The translations under genes and the position numbers were made by a program. The notes beneath the pieces were generated by a model that ran no database searches, was not told the DNA's origin, and worked only from the letters and a program-made list of their open reading frames with translations. This document shows positions 1 through 8,171 of a stretch of 64,000 nt of DNA, one piece after another. Position 1 is the first letter of the stretch. The number at the start of each line of letters is the position of its first letter. Source of the stretch: Verrucomicrobium sp. (GTDB taxonomy: Bacteria; Verrucomicrobiota; Verrucomicrobiia; Methylacidiphilales; UBA1321); assembly GCA_017849585.1 (NCBI GenBank), contig JAFIGT010000010.1, positions 1 through 64,000 of the forward strand, read 5' to 3'.

Positions 1-140
1 GGTGACGCCTTCCGTGGGCTGCGCGAGCTTCTTGAGGCCGGCGGTGATCACCTCCTTGTTGTTGGCGATCTGGTCCGGCTTCTCGTTGAACGCCTGCGAG
101 ACCTGCTGGACCATTGCGGATGTCATTGGCCAGGGTGCGT
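1..140. other. Sequence at window edge that does not match the PriA N-terminus
   Basis: These bases stay open in the priA frame but encode Cys/Trp/Leu-rich residues with no resemblance to the 3'-DNA-end-binding domain expected there. PriA-like sequence begins at about base 143 (PPTIIELAQWISLYYCAPLG). On the minus strand bases 114 to 1 read as an open 38-codon stretch of ordinary composition (MVQQVSQAFNEKPDQIANNK and onward), which looks more like real coding sequence than the plus-strand reading. The likeliest explanation is a misjoin at a contig end; a genuine rearrangement is the alternative. I do not recognise the minus-strand peptide. Confidence 0.4.
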
Positions 141-2131
141 TTGTCCCGCCGACAATTATCGAGCTCGCGCAATGGATCTCGCTCTACTACTGCGCCCCGC
201 TGGGGGCGGCATTACAAACCGTCCTGCCGCAGGCGGTGCGTGGCGGCCAGACGCGATTCAAGGAGCGGCTTTGGGTGGAACCGCTGCCGGTGAAGGAGCC
301 CGATTTCGGACGTGCGAAGTCGCAGAAGAACGCGTGGCTATTTCTGCAAGAGAACGGTGGTGGTTGGCTCCATGAGCTGTGCGTTGCGACGGCGACCACG
401 GCGGCGATCTGGCGCGGTCTCGAACAAAAAAATCTCGTTGCGATCAGTCACGAGCGACAGGAACGCGATCCGCACGCCGCCTTGGATGGGGAGATGAGCG
501 AACCGCTCGTGCTCAACGACGAACAGAAAGCGGCATACGAGGCGGCGCTGGAGGAAATGGCCAAGCCGAAACCGCAGCCGATTTTGCTGCATGGCGTCAC
601 GGGCAGCGGCAAGACGGAGGTCTACCTGCAAGCCATTGCGCGGGTCCTCGAAGCGGGAAAATCGGCACTTGTGCTGGTACCGGAAATCGCGCTGACGCCG
701 CAGACGGTGGATCGCTTTCGTCGCCGTTTCGCGGGACAGAAGGCGGGAGTGGCCGTGCTGCACAGTCATCTTTCGCAAGGCGAACGTCACGATCAATGGC
801 ATCAGATTCGCGAAGGTCGCGCCCGGATTGTCATCGGGGCGCGCTCGGCGGTTTTTGCGCCGCTCGTTCGGCTGGGCCTCATCGTGGTCGACGAGGAGCA
901 GGAGAATTCCTACAAGCAGGAAGAATCACCCCACTACCATGCACGCGATGTCGCGGTCATGCGCGGTCACATGGAAGGCGTCGCGGTCATGCTCGGTTCC
1001 GCCACGCCGTCGCTCGAGTCGTACCAAAACGCGCTGGATAAAAAATATCGTCTTTGCTCACTGACCCGCCGCGTGGAAGTGCAGAACATGCCGACAACGC
1101 ATGTTCTCGATCTCCGTCAGGAATTGAAGAACGTCAAGACGCCTACATTGCTCGCGCCGCGCTTGGTGGAAGCGGTAAACAAGCGCATCGCGGCGGGCGA
1201 GCAAACGATCATCTTTCTCAATCGCCGTGGCTACGCGACCTCGTTGCAATGTCCGCAGTGCGGTCACGTCGAGGAGTGCCCGCGCTGCAGCGTCTCGCTC
1301 ACTTACCATCGCAAGGCGAACAAGCTGTGCTGTCATCTTTGCGATTTCACCATCACCGCGCCGAATGTGTGTCCGAAGTGTGCTTTCGACCAATACAAGC
1401 AGCGCGGCATCGGCACGGAGAAAATTGAGGAATCAGTCGAACGCGCTTTCCCGAATGCGCGCATCCTGCGGATGGATTCCGACACGATGCGCGGCAAGCA
1501 CGCTTACGACGAGGCGTTGAGCAAATTTGCGGCGGGCGAGACCGATATTCTCGTCGGCACGCAGATGATTGCGAAGGGGCTTCATTTTCCGAAGGTGACC
1601 TGCGTGGGCGTGGTGCATGCCGATCTGGCGTTGCAACTGCCGGATTTCCGCGCGGCGGAGCGGGTGTTTCAACTCCTCATGCAGGTCTCCGGTCGTAGTG
1701 GTCGCGGCGATGTGCATGGCGAAGTCTATGTGCAGACGCGCACGCCGTTTCATCCGGCGATTCAATTCGCTCGTCATCACGATTACGACGGCTTCGCTGA
1801 GCAGGAACTGGAATTCCGCAAGGTGCTGAACTACCCGCCTTACCAGCGGGCGATTTTAATCACGTGGCGCGGACGCAGCGAGGAGAAGACCCTTTACGTC
1901 GCGGAGCAAACCGCGAAGAAAATTGCGGAACTCGCAGGCAAGGACGCGCTCATCACGGGGCCGGCTCCGGCGCCGATTGCGAAGATCAACGAGCAATACC
2001 GCTTTCATCTTTTCCTCCGCGCGGCAAAGTTGTTGCCCGTCACGCGGGCCTTGCGACCGCTCTTGCTTGAAGCGCAGTGGCCGGATGACATCAAGGTCAC
2101 CGTCGATGTCGATCCGATGAGTTTACTCTAG
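2..2131 (+). CDS. priA: Primosomal replication protein N' (PriA helicase), 5' end abnormal
   Basis: PriA is the superfamily 2 DNA helicase that reloads the replisome at stalled forks. Visible are Walker A (GVTGSGKTEVY, about residue 200), a Walker B box reading DEEQ (VVDEEQENSYKQ) where PriA normally has DEEH, eight zinc-binding cysteines in the CPQCG..CPRC..CCHLC..CPKC pattern around residues 418-464, and the C-terminal helicase motifs (GTQMIAKGLHFPKV, QVSGRSGRG). The first ~47 codons are not PriA-like, and the usual ~70-residue N-terminal DNA-binding domain is absent, so the true start is not in this sequence. It converges with purU with only 9 bases between the stop codons. Identity is certain; the 5' part is not. 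Confidence 0.93.
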   Translation: MTPSVGCASFLRPAVITSLLLAIWSGFSLNACETCWTIADVIGQGAFVPPTIIELAQWISLYYCAPLGAALQTVLPQAVRGGQTRFKERLWVEPLPVKEPDFGRAKSQKNAWLFLQENGGGWLHELCVATATTAAIWRGLEQKNLVAISHERQERDPHAALDGEMSEPLVLNDEQKAAYEAALEEMAKPKPQPILLHGVTGSGKTEVYLQAIARVLEAGKSALVLVPEIALTPQTVDRFRRRFAGQKAGVAVLHSHLSQGERHDQWHQIREGRARIVIGARSAVFAPLVRLGLIVVDEEQENSYKQEESPHYHARDVAVMRGHMEGVAVMLGSATPSLESYQNALDKKYRLCSLTRRVEVQNMPTTHVLDLRQELKNVKTPTLLAPRLVEAVNKRIAAGEQTIIFLNRRGYATSLQCPQCGHVEECPRCSVSLTYHRKANKLCCHLCDFTITAPNVCPKCAFDQYKQRGIGTEKIEESVERAFPNARILRMDSDTMRGKHAYDEALSKFAAGETDILVGTQMIAKGLHFPKVTCVGVVHADLALQLPDFRAAERVFQLLMQVSGRSGRGDVHGEVYVQTRTPFHPAIQFARHHDYDGFAEQELEFRKVLNYPPYQRAILITWRGRSEEKTLYVAEQTAKKIAELAGKDALITGPAPAPIAKINEQYRFHLFLRAAKLLPVTRALRPLLLEAQWPDDIKVTVDVDPMSLL

Positions 2132-2140
2132 CTGTGCGCG

Positions 2141-3007
2141 CTATTCGGGTTGGGGAAGATGCACTTTGCCCCAGTAGATATCGAAGCGGTGCTGGAGGAA
2201 GAGGCGCACGGCGGAGACGAGCACTTTCGTTTCGAGCTTTTGACCACGCGCGATGATTTCCGGCAGCGTCCAATGGGGCGCGCTGCGGAACGCAGCCTGG
2301 TCGAGGATCGGTCCCTGATCAAGATCCGGCGTCACGATGTGGGCGGTAACACCCACCACGCGCACGCCTTTTTCAAAGGCCTGACGATAGGCTGACGCAC
2401 CGGGGAAGGCGGGAAGCAGCGAGGGATGGATGTTGATAATTTTATTTTTCCATCGCCAGACGAAACTCGGGGAGAGAATGCGCATGAACCGGGCGAGTAC
2501 TATGAAATCCACTTCATGAGCTTCCAGCACCTTTTTAAGATCTTGAGCGGTTTGATGCACATCAGTCCACGGCAGATGCACGAATGGCAGTCCATGTTTT
2601 TTTGCCAGCGGCGCGAGGTCGGGCCGATTGCCCACCACGACGGCTGGCGTGCAGGGAAGCTTGGCCTTGAGCAAGCCCTCGAAACAGTGCGATTCGCGCG
2701 TGACAAAAATGGCGAGGCGCTGACGGCGGTTCGCGCTGAGCACACGCAGGGTCGTGTCCATTTTCAGGGCGGTGCTCAGATTGTGGATCTCCGCGCGAAC
2801 GCGCTTTTCGTTGAACGTCTTGCGCGTCCACGAAGCTTGCAACGTCATGCTGAATTGACCGCGACGCACTTCCTCGGCCAGAGCTTCAATATTTGCACCT
2901 TCTTGAAATAAAAGATTCGTAAAAGCTGCAATTACCCCTGTGCGATCACGTCCAATTACCGAGAGGGAGATGATCTTCTTTTCGAGTGACGTCTTAGGTT
3001 TGGCCAT
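2141..3007 (-). CDS. purU: Formyltetrahydrofolate deformylase
   Basis: The enzyme hydrolyses 10-formyl-tetrahydrofolate to formate and tetrahydrofolate, balancing one-carbon pools and feeding formate to PurT-type purine synthesis. The 288 residues fit the family. An N-terminal ACT domain (about residues 10-85, opening ISLSVIGRDRTGVIAAFTN) is followed by a formyltransferase domain containing INIHPSLLPAFPGA and the DLDQGPILDQ segment; the family's Asn-His-Asp catalytic set corresponds to N192, H194 and D230. The ATG start gives the ACT domain its normal N-terminus. It is transcribed toward priA and is followed by no obvious hairpin. Confidence 0.95.
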   Translation of the reverse strand: MAKPKTSLEKKIISLSVIGRDRTGVIAAFTNLLFQEGANIEALAEEVRRGQFSMTLQASWTRKTFNEKRVRAEIHNLSTALKMDTTLRVLSANRRQRLAIFVTRESHCFEGLLKAKLPCTPAVVVGNRPDLAPLAKKHGLPFVHLPWTDVHQTAQDLKKVLEAHEVDFIVLARFMRILSPSFVWRWKNKIINIHPSLLPAFPGASAYRQAFEKGVRVVGVTAHIVTPDLDQGPILDQAAFRSAPHWTLPEIIARGQKLETKVLVSAVRLFLQHRFDIYWGKVHLPQPE

Positions 3008-3177
3008 AATTAACCCTGCTACTATTTGAAGAGAAAATAAGAGGAAGCAAGCAATTCCGATTTCTGAAAACTTCAGTTTCTTTGAGCCGAGTCGATAAAG
3101 TACTTGCAGACAGGAATGGGCGCTCGGGAGTGAGTGCGGTGAGTGAATCGAAAAGACGCTTATAACGAACAGCTTAT

Positions 3178-3804
3178 ATGATCCGGGAAGGTTACCAAAA
3201 ACGAAATGGCGTGGTGCTCTACTTCGGAGAGCCGCTCGCCCATGCGTGCCCGGAAACTTTCCAGTCGATTCCGTGCCACTTTAAAATCCGCGATTATTAT
3301 GGTCGCGATCACGCCCATGTCTTCTACCGCGACGCGATGGTGAAGGGGGCGGATCCGGCGACATTCGAGATTATCTCGCAATGGTACGCCCGCGATTGCC
3401 AATCCGGATTCTTTGCCGGTAAGGCCGTGCCGAACAGCCACGGGCCCTGCTTTCAATCGGTCACCGATTACTATGCGCGCGACCATAAGCGCGTCTTCTT
3501 TCATGGCCGTTGGATGAAGACGGCCGATCCGATGCATTTCCAGGCGATCGGGATGAACTACTTCACGGATCGCCGCCACGTTTACTACGATGGCAAGGCG
3601 ATCAAGGATGCGGATGCCGCATCGTTCATGCTGATCGGCGGGGATCATCTCGCCACCGATAAATTTGGTGGTTACTGGCGCGGACGCCGTTGCCCGGCAG
3701 GTACGTTGCTCGATCACGAGGAAGTACAATTTTTCTTCATCCGCAACAAACACCTGACGGACTATTGGTTCTTCAAGGGCCGGGTGGACCGGAACATATT
3801 TTAG
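3178..3804 (+). CDS. DKNYY-repeat family protein
   Basis: This 208-residue protein consists of about four tandem units of the DKNYY type, each with a (Y/F)-Y-x-(R/K)-D-(H/R)-x-x-V-(F/Y) core and a following G-A-D-P-x-(T/S)-F or equivalent: DHAHVFYRD, DHKRVFFHG, DRRHVYYDG, with the associated GADPATF, TADPMHF and DADAASF segments. DKNYY proteins are widespread in bacteria and have no established biochemical role. No signal peptide or membrane segment is visible, so it is probably cytoplasmic. It stands alone between divergently and convergently oriented neighbours and ends in a strong terminator. The ATG start has only a weak ribosome-binding site. Confidence 0.75.
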   Translation: MIREGYQKRNGVVLYFGEPLAHACPETFQSIPCHFKIRDYYGRDHAHVFYRDAMVKGADPATFEIISQWYARDCQSGFFAGKAVPNSHGPCFQSVTDYYARDHKRVFFHGRWMKTADPMHFQAIGMNYFTDRRHVYYDGKAIKDADAASFMLIGGDHLATDKFGGYWRGRRCPAGTLLDHEEVQFFFIRNKHLTDYWFFKGRVDRNIF

Positions 3805-3830
3805 GCGACCAGTGAACAGACTGGACCCCG

Positions 3831-3857
3831 AAAGGCGGCGCTTAGGCGCCGCCTTTT
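3831..3857 (+). terminator. Rho-independent terminator of the DKNYY gene
   Basis: An 11-bp perfect stem, AAAGGCGGCGC and GCGCCGCCTTT, surrounds a TTAG loop and runs into a short T tract 27 bases after the stop codon. The flanking A and T runs mean it could act in both directions. Confidence 0.8.
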
Positions 3858-3868
3858 GCGTTAGGCAG

Positions 3869-3910
3869 CAAAAAAGCCAGAGATCCGGGGCTGCCCCCAA
3901 ATCTCTGGCT
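3869..3910 (-). terminator. Rho-independent terminator of fumC
   Basis: Read on the minus strand, a stem of AGCCAGAGAT with its complement, extended by GGGG/CCCC around a CTG-type loop (3875-3910), is followed by a run of six T (complement of 3870-3875). It starts about 32 bases after the fumC stop. Confidence 0.8.
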
Positions 3911-3941
3911 CTGAGCTAATCGCGATATGCGGTTCGCGGTC

Positions 3942-5354
3942 TTACGGACGCGTCATGCGTTCGGCGACGACGATCTGGTCGAACTCTTCCGCGGAGAGGA
4001 ATCCGAGAGCGAGCGTGGCTTCCTTGAGGCTCGACTTGTCGTGATGCGCCTTCTTGGCGATCTTCGCGGCCTTGTCGTAACCGATCTTCTGGTTGAGCGA
4101 GGTGACGAGCATCAAACAGTTCTTCACGTAGCTGTCGATCTTGTCCTGGTTCACTTCGATGCCGACGGCGCAATGTTCGATGAACATGTGGATCGAGTCC
4201 GTCATCAAACGCACGGAGTGCAGGAAGTTGTGGATCATGACCGGCTTGAAGACGTTCAATTCGAAGTTGCCCTGCGAACCGCCGAAGCCGATCGCGGCGT
4301 CGTTGCCCATGACCTGCACGGCCACCATCGTCATGGCTTCGGACTGGGTCGGGTTGACCTTGCCGGGCATGATCGAGGAGCCGGGTTCGTTCTCGGGGAT
4401 GTTCAATTCGCCGAGACCGCAGCGGGGACCGGAAGCGAGCCAGCGGACGTCGTTGGCGATCTTCATCAGCGAAGCCGCGAGGGTCTTGAGTGCGCCCGAG
4501 GCGAAGACGACTTCATCATGCGCGGAGAGGGCGGCGAACTTGTTCGGGTGCGAGGTGAAGGGCAGGCCGGTGAGTTCGGCGATTTTCTTCGCGGCGCGCT
4601 CGGCGAATTCCGGGTGGGCGTTCAAGCCCGTGCCGACCGCCGTGCCACCGATGGCGAGGGAGTACAAGCCGGGGAGCGTCTGCTCGATGCGCACATAGTC
4701 GCGGTCCAACAGGTTGACCCAGCCGGAGATTTCCTGGCCGAGGGTGATCGGCGTGGCGTCTTGCAGGTGGGTGCGGCCGATCTTGACGATGCCGGCGAAT
4801 TCCTTGGCCTTCTTGTCGAGGCACACGCTGAATTCCTTCACGGCGGGGAGGAGCTTGGTCTGCACTTCCGTCGCGGCGGCGATGTACATCGCGGCGGGGA
4901 AGGTGTCGTTTGAGGACTGCGACATGTTCACATCGTCATTCGGGTGAATGGGCTTCTTCGAGCCCATTTCGCCGCCGGCGATTTCGATCGCGCGGTTGGA
5001 GATGACTTCGTTCGCGTTCATGTTCGTCTGGGTGCCCGAACCGGTCTGCCAGATGCGCAGGGGGAAATGTTCGTCGAGCTTGCCTTCGATGACTTCGTCG
5101 GCGGCTTTACAGATGAGGTCGCACTTTTCCTTCGGCAGCTTGCCGAGGTCGCAATTCACGAGCGCGGCGGCTTTCTTGAGGATGCCGAAGGCGCGGATGA
5201 GTTCGCGGGGCATGACGTCGTGGCCGATGGCGAAGTGGATCAGGGAGCGGGCCGTCTGCGCGCCGTAGTAGCGGTCGCACGGCACTTCGATGGCGCCCAT
5301 GCTGTCGGTTTCGGAACGAGTCGGTCCGTTATGTTTCGGAGTGTGATGTGACAT
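3942..5354 (-). CDS. fumC: Fumarate hydratase class II
   Basis: Iron-independent fumarase interconverting fumarate and L-malate in the TCA cycle. The length of 470 residues is normal. Signatures include [11 protein letters not shown] near the N-terminus, the substrate-binding [14 protein letters not shown], a [13 protein letters not shown] segment, and the lyase signature [16 protein letters not shown], which carries the catalytic serine loop. The start at 5354 gives a short 17-residue extension before the conserved Met-Gly. It is monocistronic with its own terminator. The [10 protein letters not shown] block is shared with aspartase and argininosuccinate lyase, but the N-terminal and middle motifs are those of FumC. 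Confidence 0.95.
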   Translation of the reverse strand: MSHHTPKHNGPTRSETDSMGAIEVPCDRYYGAQTARSLIHFAIGHDVMPRELIRAFGILKKAAALVNCDLGKLPKEKCDLICKAADEVIEGKLDEHFPLRIWQTGSGTQTNMNANEVISNRAIEIAGGEMGSKKPIHPNDDVNMSQSSNDTFPAAMYIAAATEVQTKLLPAVKEFSVCLDKKAKEFAGIVKIGRTHLQDATPITLGQEISGWVNLLDRDYVRIEQTLPGLYSLAIGGTAVGTGLNAHPEFAERAAKKIAELTGLPFTSHPNKFAALSAHDEVVFASGALKTLAASLMKIANDVRWLASGPRCGLGELNIPENEPGSSIMPGKVNPTQSEAMTMVAVQVMGNDAAIGFGGSQGNFELNVFKPVMIHNFLHSVRLMTDSIHMFIEHCAVGIEVNQDKIDSYVKNCLMLVTSLNQKIGYDKAAKIAKKAHHDKSSLKEATLALGFLSAEEFDQIVVAERMTRP

Positions 5355-5941
5355 AAGGTGTGGAGGATGGAGTTAGAGGTTCAAGCGTCGCACGGGCTGC
5401 CAGGCACCACGCGAAAATTCATTAGGGTAACTTATATAGAGTTGTAGGCAAGACGTCTACTCTTTATCGCGGGTGAAGGGAAAAATCGGGTGGCGGTGCG
5501 GGGCCGGAATTTTTTCGAGATCGAGCGCCCAAGCGCTCCAGACGTCTCCAGTTTTTCTAAGTGCCTGATACTGTGCAGTGCGTGGGAAAGCCGTGTGCAT
5601 GAGGAGCGGGGGTGAGAGGAAATTTCACATTTCAGATGTGAGATTTCAGAAGGGAGCCTGTGCATGTCTCCGATTTAAGCACAGATTTCGGAAAGCGGTT
5701 TGCGTTAGGTTGGCTACGTTGGTTAGGTGTGCGACATTTTTGCGGCAGGGGCGGCAAAAAGTGAGAGGTTCTAAGTTCTAGAGCAGATTCGATTTTGATC
5801 GTCGCAAGAAGTCAGGAACAGTGCGACGTCAGCGATCGCAAGAACTCCAGTGAAGATTGACACACCCTGGCGCGTGAGCGCCGGGGTGTGTGAAAAGAAA
5901 GCGACTACCTAAACCGAAAAGGGTCTAGGTATGAAGTAGGA
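5355..5941. other. Noncoding region upstream of fumC with one strong hairpin
   Basis: I see no convincing gene in these ~590 bases. A stable inverted repeat at 5860-5892 (ACACACCC-TGGCGC, loop GTGA, GCGCCG-GGGTGTGT) has no T tract on either side, so it is not a classic terminator. A smaller one (TCACAT-n5-ATGTGA) lies at about 5625-5641. The fumC promoter should lie at the low-coordinate end but I could not place it. Confidence 0.5.
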
Positions 5942-6070
5942 ATCCTCGTTGCCGAGAGACCCGGTCCGGGAGCAACCGCCCGCCGAAGCCACCGGCTTCG
6001 GCTACACCGGAGGTCCGGGGTAAAGAGTCCACCCGTGGCGAAGCGTAATGGGGTCCAGCGTCACTCTGGC
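5942..6070 (-). repeat. Dispersed intergenic repeat, long form, copy 1
   Basis: Read on the minus strand it begins directly after the transaldolase stop codon: a GCCAGAGTGACGCTGG palindrome (6070-6055), a tail ACCCCATTACGCTTCGCC (6054-6037), then a second palindromic block around 5983-6003 based on GAAGCC-n3-GGCTTC and a further conserved stretch to about 5942. The same modules recur in the same order at 13430-13557. Probably a REP-like 3' element. Confidence 0.7.
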
Positions 6071-6790
6071 CTAGAGTTTGTATCCGGCGGCGGCGGCGTC
6101 GTTGGCGAACATCTTCACGGTGTCGAGCGAGAGATCCGCGAGGTCCATGCCGCTCATCTTGAGCGCCTTGTTCAGGATGTCGTGCGGGACGGTGACGATA
6201 TGCGTGCCGGTCTGCGAGGCTTGGTAGATATTCAGGATCTCGCGAACGCTGGCCCAGAGGAGTTCTGCTTTGGGGAGATCTTTCAGGATCTGTAAACTTT
6301 CGCGCATGATCGGTGCGGGGTCGACGCCGGTGTCGGCGATGCGTCCGGCAAAGACCGAGACAACGGCGGGCACACTCGGGCTCAAGGCGGCGGCGGTGCC
6401 GCGCACTTGATCGAGGGTGAGGATCGCGGTGACGTTGAGCTTCACGCCTTCGGCGGCGAGTTCCTTCACGAGCGGGAGGGACGATTCGCGGCGGGTGTTG
6501 GTGATGGGGATTTTGACGTAGACGTTCTCCTGCCACGATTTGATTTTCAGCGCCTGCCGTTTCATCTCGGGGAATTCGTCGGAGAAGACTTCGAGCGAGA
6601 TGGGCTTGGTGCGGACTGTTTCGAGAATGTCGCGGGCGAAGGCTTCGTAATCGGCGATCCCGGCCTTGCGCATGAGTGTCGGGTTGGTGGTGAGTCCCTT
6701 GATCAGGGGATTGGCGTAGAGGTCGAGGATGCCTTTTTTGTCGGCACCATCGGCGTAGATGTGAACGGGGAGAGAGTGGAGTGGGGTCAT
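6071..6790 (-). CDS. Transaldolase / fructose-6-phosphate aldolase family protein
   Basis: This 239-residue protein is the short, single-domain transaldolase type. TTNPTLMRK (the family's TTNPS loop) and YVKIPIT, with the Schiff-base lysine, are clear, as are the C-terminal GTHIVTVPHDIL residues. The start at 6790 overlaps the stop of the isomerase gene in an ATGA junction, so the two are translationally coupled. Placed last in a heptose operon, it may adjust the supply of sedoheptulose 7-phosphate, the substrate of the isomerase encoded just upstream; this is inference. Without an assay, transaldolase and fructose-6-phosphate aldolase activity cannot be separated. Confidence 0.85.
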   Translation of the reverse strand: MTPLHSLPVHIYADGADKKGILDLYANPLIKGLTTNPTLMRKAGIADYEAFARDILETVRTKPISLEVFSDEFPEMKRQALKIKSWQENVYVKIPITNTRRESSLPLVKELAAEGVKLNVTAILTLDQVRGTAAALSPSVPAVVSVFAGRIADTGVDPAPIMRESLQILKDLPKAELLWASVREILNIYQASQTGTHIVTVPHDILNKALKMSGMDLADLSLDTVKMFANDAAAAGYKL

Positions 6791-7383
6791 TTGACAGATT
6801 CCCATTTGGTGGGGGCGGTTTTGAGTTTCGGGTGCGAGACAAAGAGATGCCAGATGACGGCTTGGAACGCTTCGGCGTGCGGGGTGGTGTTGGCGGCGCT
6901 GACGGTGGGGACGATGATGGCGACATCGGCGACCTGTGCGGTGTAGCCGCCGTCGCGGCCGACGATGCCGACGATGGCCGCGCCGACCGACTTGGCGAGT
7001 TGCAACGCGGAGACGAGGTTGGGGCTGACGTTCTTTTCGAGACTGCCGCCGCCGACGGAGAAGATGAGGAGTCCGTCCTTGGCGTTGATGCGGCTGCCCT
7101 GGAGCCACGCGGCGAAGACGCTGGCCCAGCCTTCGTCATTGGTGCGGGCGGTGAGTTCGGAGACGTTGTCGGTGGGGGCGTAGGCTTCGAAGGCGCAGAG
7201 CTTGCGGAAATCGTTCACGGCATGCGAGGCATTGGCCGCGCTGCCACCGACGCCGAGGATGAAAAGTCGGCCGCCGCGCTGGCGCACGTTGGCGAGGACG
7301 TCGACCGCGCGCTCGATTTCAGCGGCGGAAAGTTTGGAAATCACCTGCGCGGTTTCGTCGAGGTGTTGTTGGGAGTAGCTCAT
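6787..7383 (-). CDS. gmhA: Sedoheptulose-7-phosphate isomerase-like SIS protein
   Basis: A 198-residue single SIS-domain protein of the phosphoheptose isomerase type, converting sedoheptulose 7-phosphate to D-glycero-D-manno-heptose 7-phosphate, the first step to NDP-heptose. The phosphosugar-binding signature GVGGSAANASHAVNDFRK is at about residues 44-61, and a second ligand loop (FSVGGGSLEKNVSPN) follows at about 108-122. It overlaps its neighbours by 4 bases on both sides. The adjacent kinase and nucleotidyltransferase support a heptose rather than another sugar-phosphate substrate. Confidence 0.8.
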   Translation of the reverse strand: MSYSQQHLDETAQVISKLSAAEIERAVDVLANVRQRGGRLFILGVGGSAANASHAVNDFRKLCAFEAYAPTDNVSELTARTNDEGWASVFAAWLQGSRINAKDGLLIFSVGGGSLEKNVSPNLVSALQLAKSVGAAIVGIVGRDGGYTAQVADVAIIVPTVSAANTTPHAEAFQAVIWHLFVSHPKLKTAPTKWESVK

Positions 7384-8132
7384 GGGGTGTGATGGGTGGG
7401 ATTGGAATGTTTAAGGAATTCGTCGAGTTCGGCAAGCCCCGTGGTGGAGCCGATTTCGTAAAAGCGGGTGGGAGATTCGTAGGCGGCGAGTTGTTCGTGG
7501 GCGAGGAGGCGGCGGTAGACTTCCGCGAGGTCGAACGGGCCGGTGGTGGGAAAACCGTCAAACGCGCCACGGGTGAGAATGCCGAGACCGTAATCGATGT
7601 GGTGCATTCGGGTGTCGCGTTGCTTTTTGTCGTAGGCACGGATCTGGCCGTTCTCGAACCAGATATTGCTGGTGTCGTAGAGGCCCTCGTTGCGGTAGAC
7701 GGTCATCAGCCCGCGCTTGCCCGATTGGCGGAAGGCGGCTTCGACCGGGGCGAGGTCAATCGGTAGGTAGGAATCGCCATAGAGGACGAAGAATTCCTCG
7801 CCGAGTTGCGGGAGGGCGCGGCGTAGTGCGCCACCAGTGCCGAGGAGTTTGGGGCCGTCGTAAACGTAGGCAACGCTCAGGCCGAGCGTGGAACCGTCGC
7901 CGATCTCGTGCTCGATTTGTTCGCTGAGGTGGCCGAGGCAGAGGACAATGCGTTGCGCGCCGCGCTGGTGGAGGAGTTCGAGTTGACGGCGGATGAAGGG
8001 TTTCCCGGCGACGGGCAGCAATGCCTTTGGAATGGTGGTGGTGAGCGGTTGCATCCGCGTGGCCAGTCCTCCGGCAAGAATGGCAATGGGGAGCGCGGTG
8101 GAAGTCATGGCGGAAACAATTATTATCGGCAT
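7380..8132 (-). CDS. hddC: Sugar nucleotidyltransferase (heptose-1-phosphate guanylyl- or adenylyltransferase-like)
   Basis: GT-A-fold NDP-sugar pyrophosphorylase of 250 residues or fewer. The nucleotide-binding signature AILAGGLATRMQPLT..PKALLPV lies at the N-terminus, with LGTGGALRRAL and the metal-binding aspartate in LYGDSYLPID. It should join a nucleotide to heptose 1-phosphate made by the neighbouring kinase. Two starts are possible: ATG at 8132, with GGAG only two bases away, or ATG at 8108, which puts the signature closer to the usual N-terminus but has no clear ribosome-binding site. The 3' end overlaps gmhA in an ATGA junction. The base specificity cannot be read from the sequence. 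Confidence 0.75.
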   Translation of the reverse strand: MPIIIVSAMTSTALPIAILAGGLATRMQPLTTTIPKALLPVAGKPFIRRQLELLHQRGAQRIVLCLGHLSEQIEHEIGDGSTLGLSVAYVYDGPKLLGTGGALRRALPQLGEEFFVLYGDSYLPIDLAPVEAAFRQSGKRGLMTVYRNEGLYDTSNIWFENGQIRAYDKKQRDTRMHHIDYGLGILTRGAFDGFPTTGPFDLAEVYRRLLAHEQLAAYESPTRFYEIGSTTGLAELDEFLKHSNPTHHTP

Positions 8133-8171
8133 TTCTCCGCAAATTCTGCAGACAATTCCCTCTTTTTCGTT

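Noticed and set aside
3160-3900. Long minus-strand open frame across the DKNYY gene
   Set aside because: It is the reverse-complement shadow of 3178-3804 and extends into terminator sequence; its peptide has no recognisable domain.
3927-5351. Long plus-strand open frames opposite fumC
   Set aside because: Gly/Val/Asp/Arg-rich low-information peptides typical of antisense frames in GC-rich genes; fumC on the other strand is unambiguous.
5925-7139. A 404-codon minus-strand frame with Ser/Pro/Arg-rich sequence
   Set aside because: It is out of frame with the transaldolase and isomerase genes and its last residues only read through the dispersed repeat.
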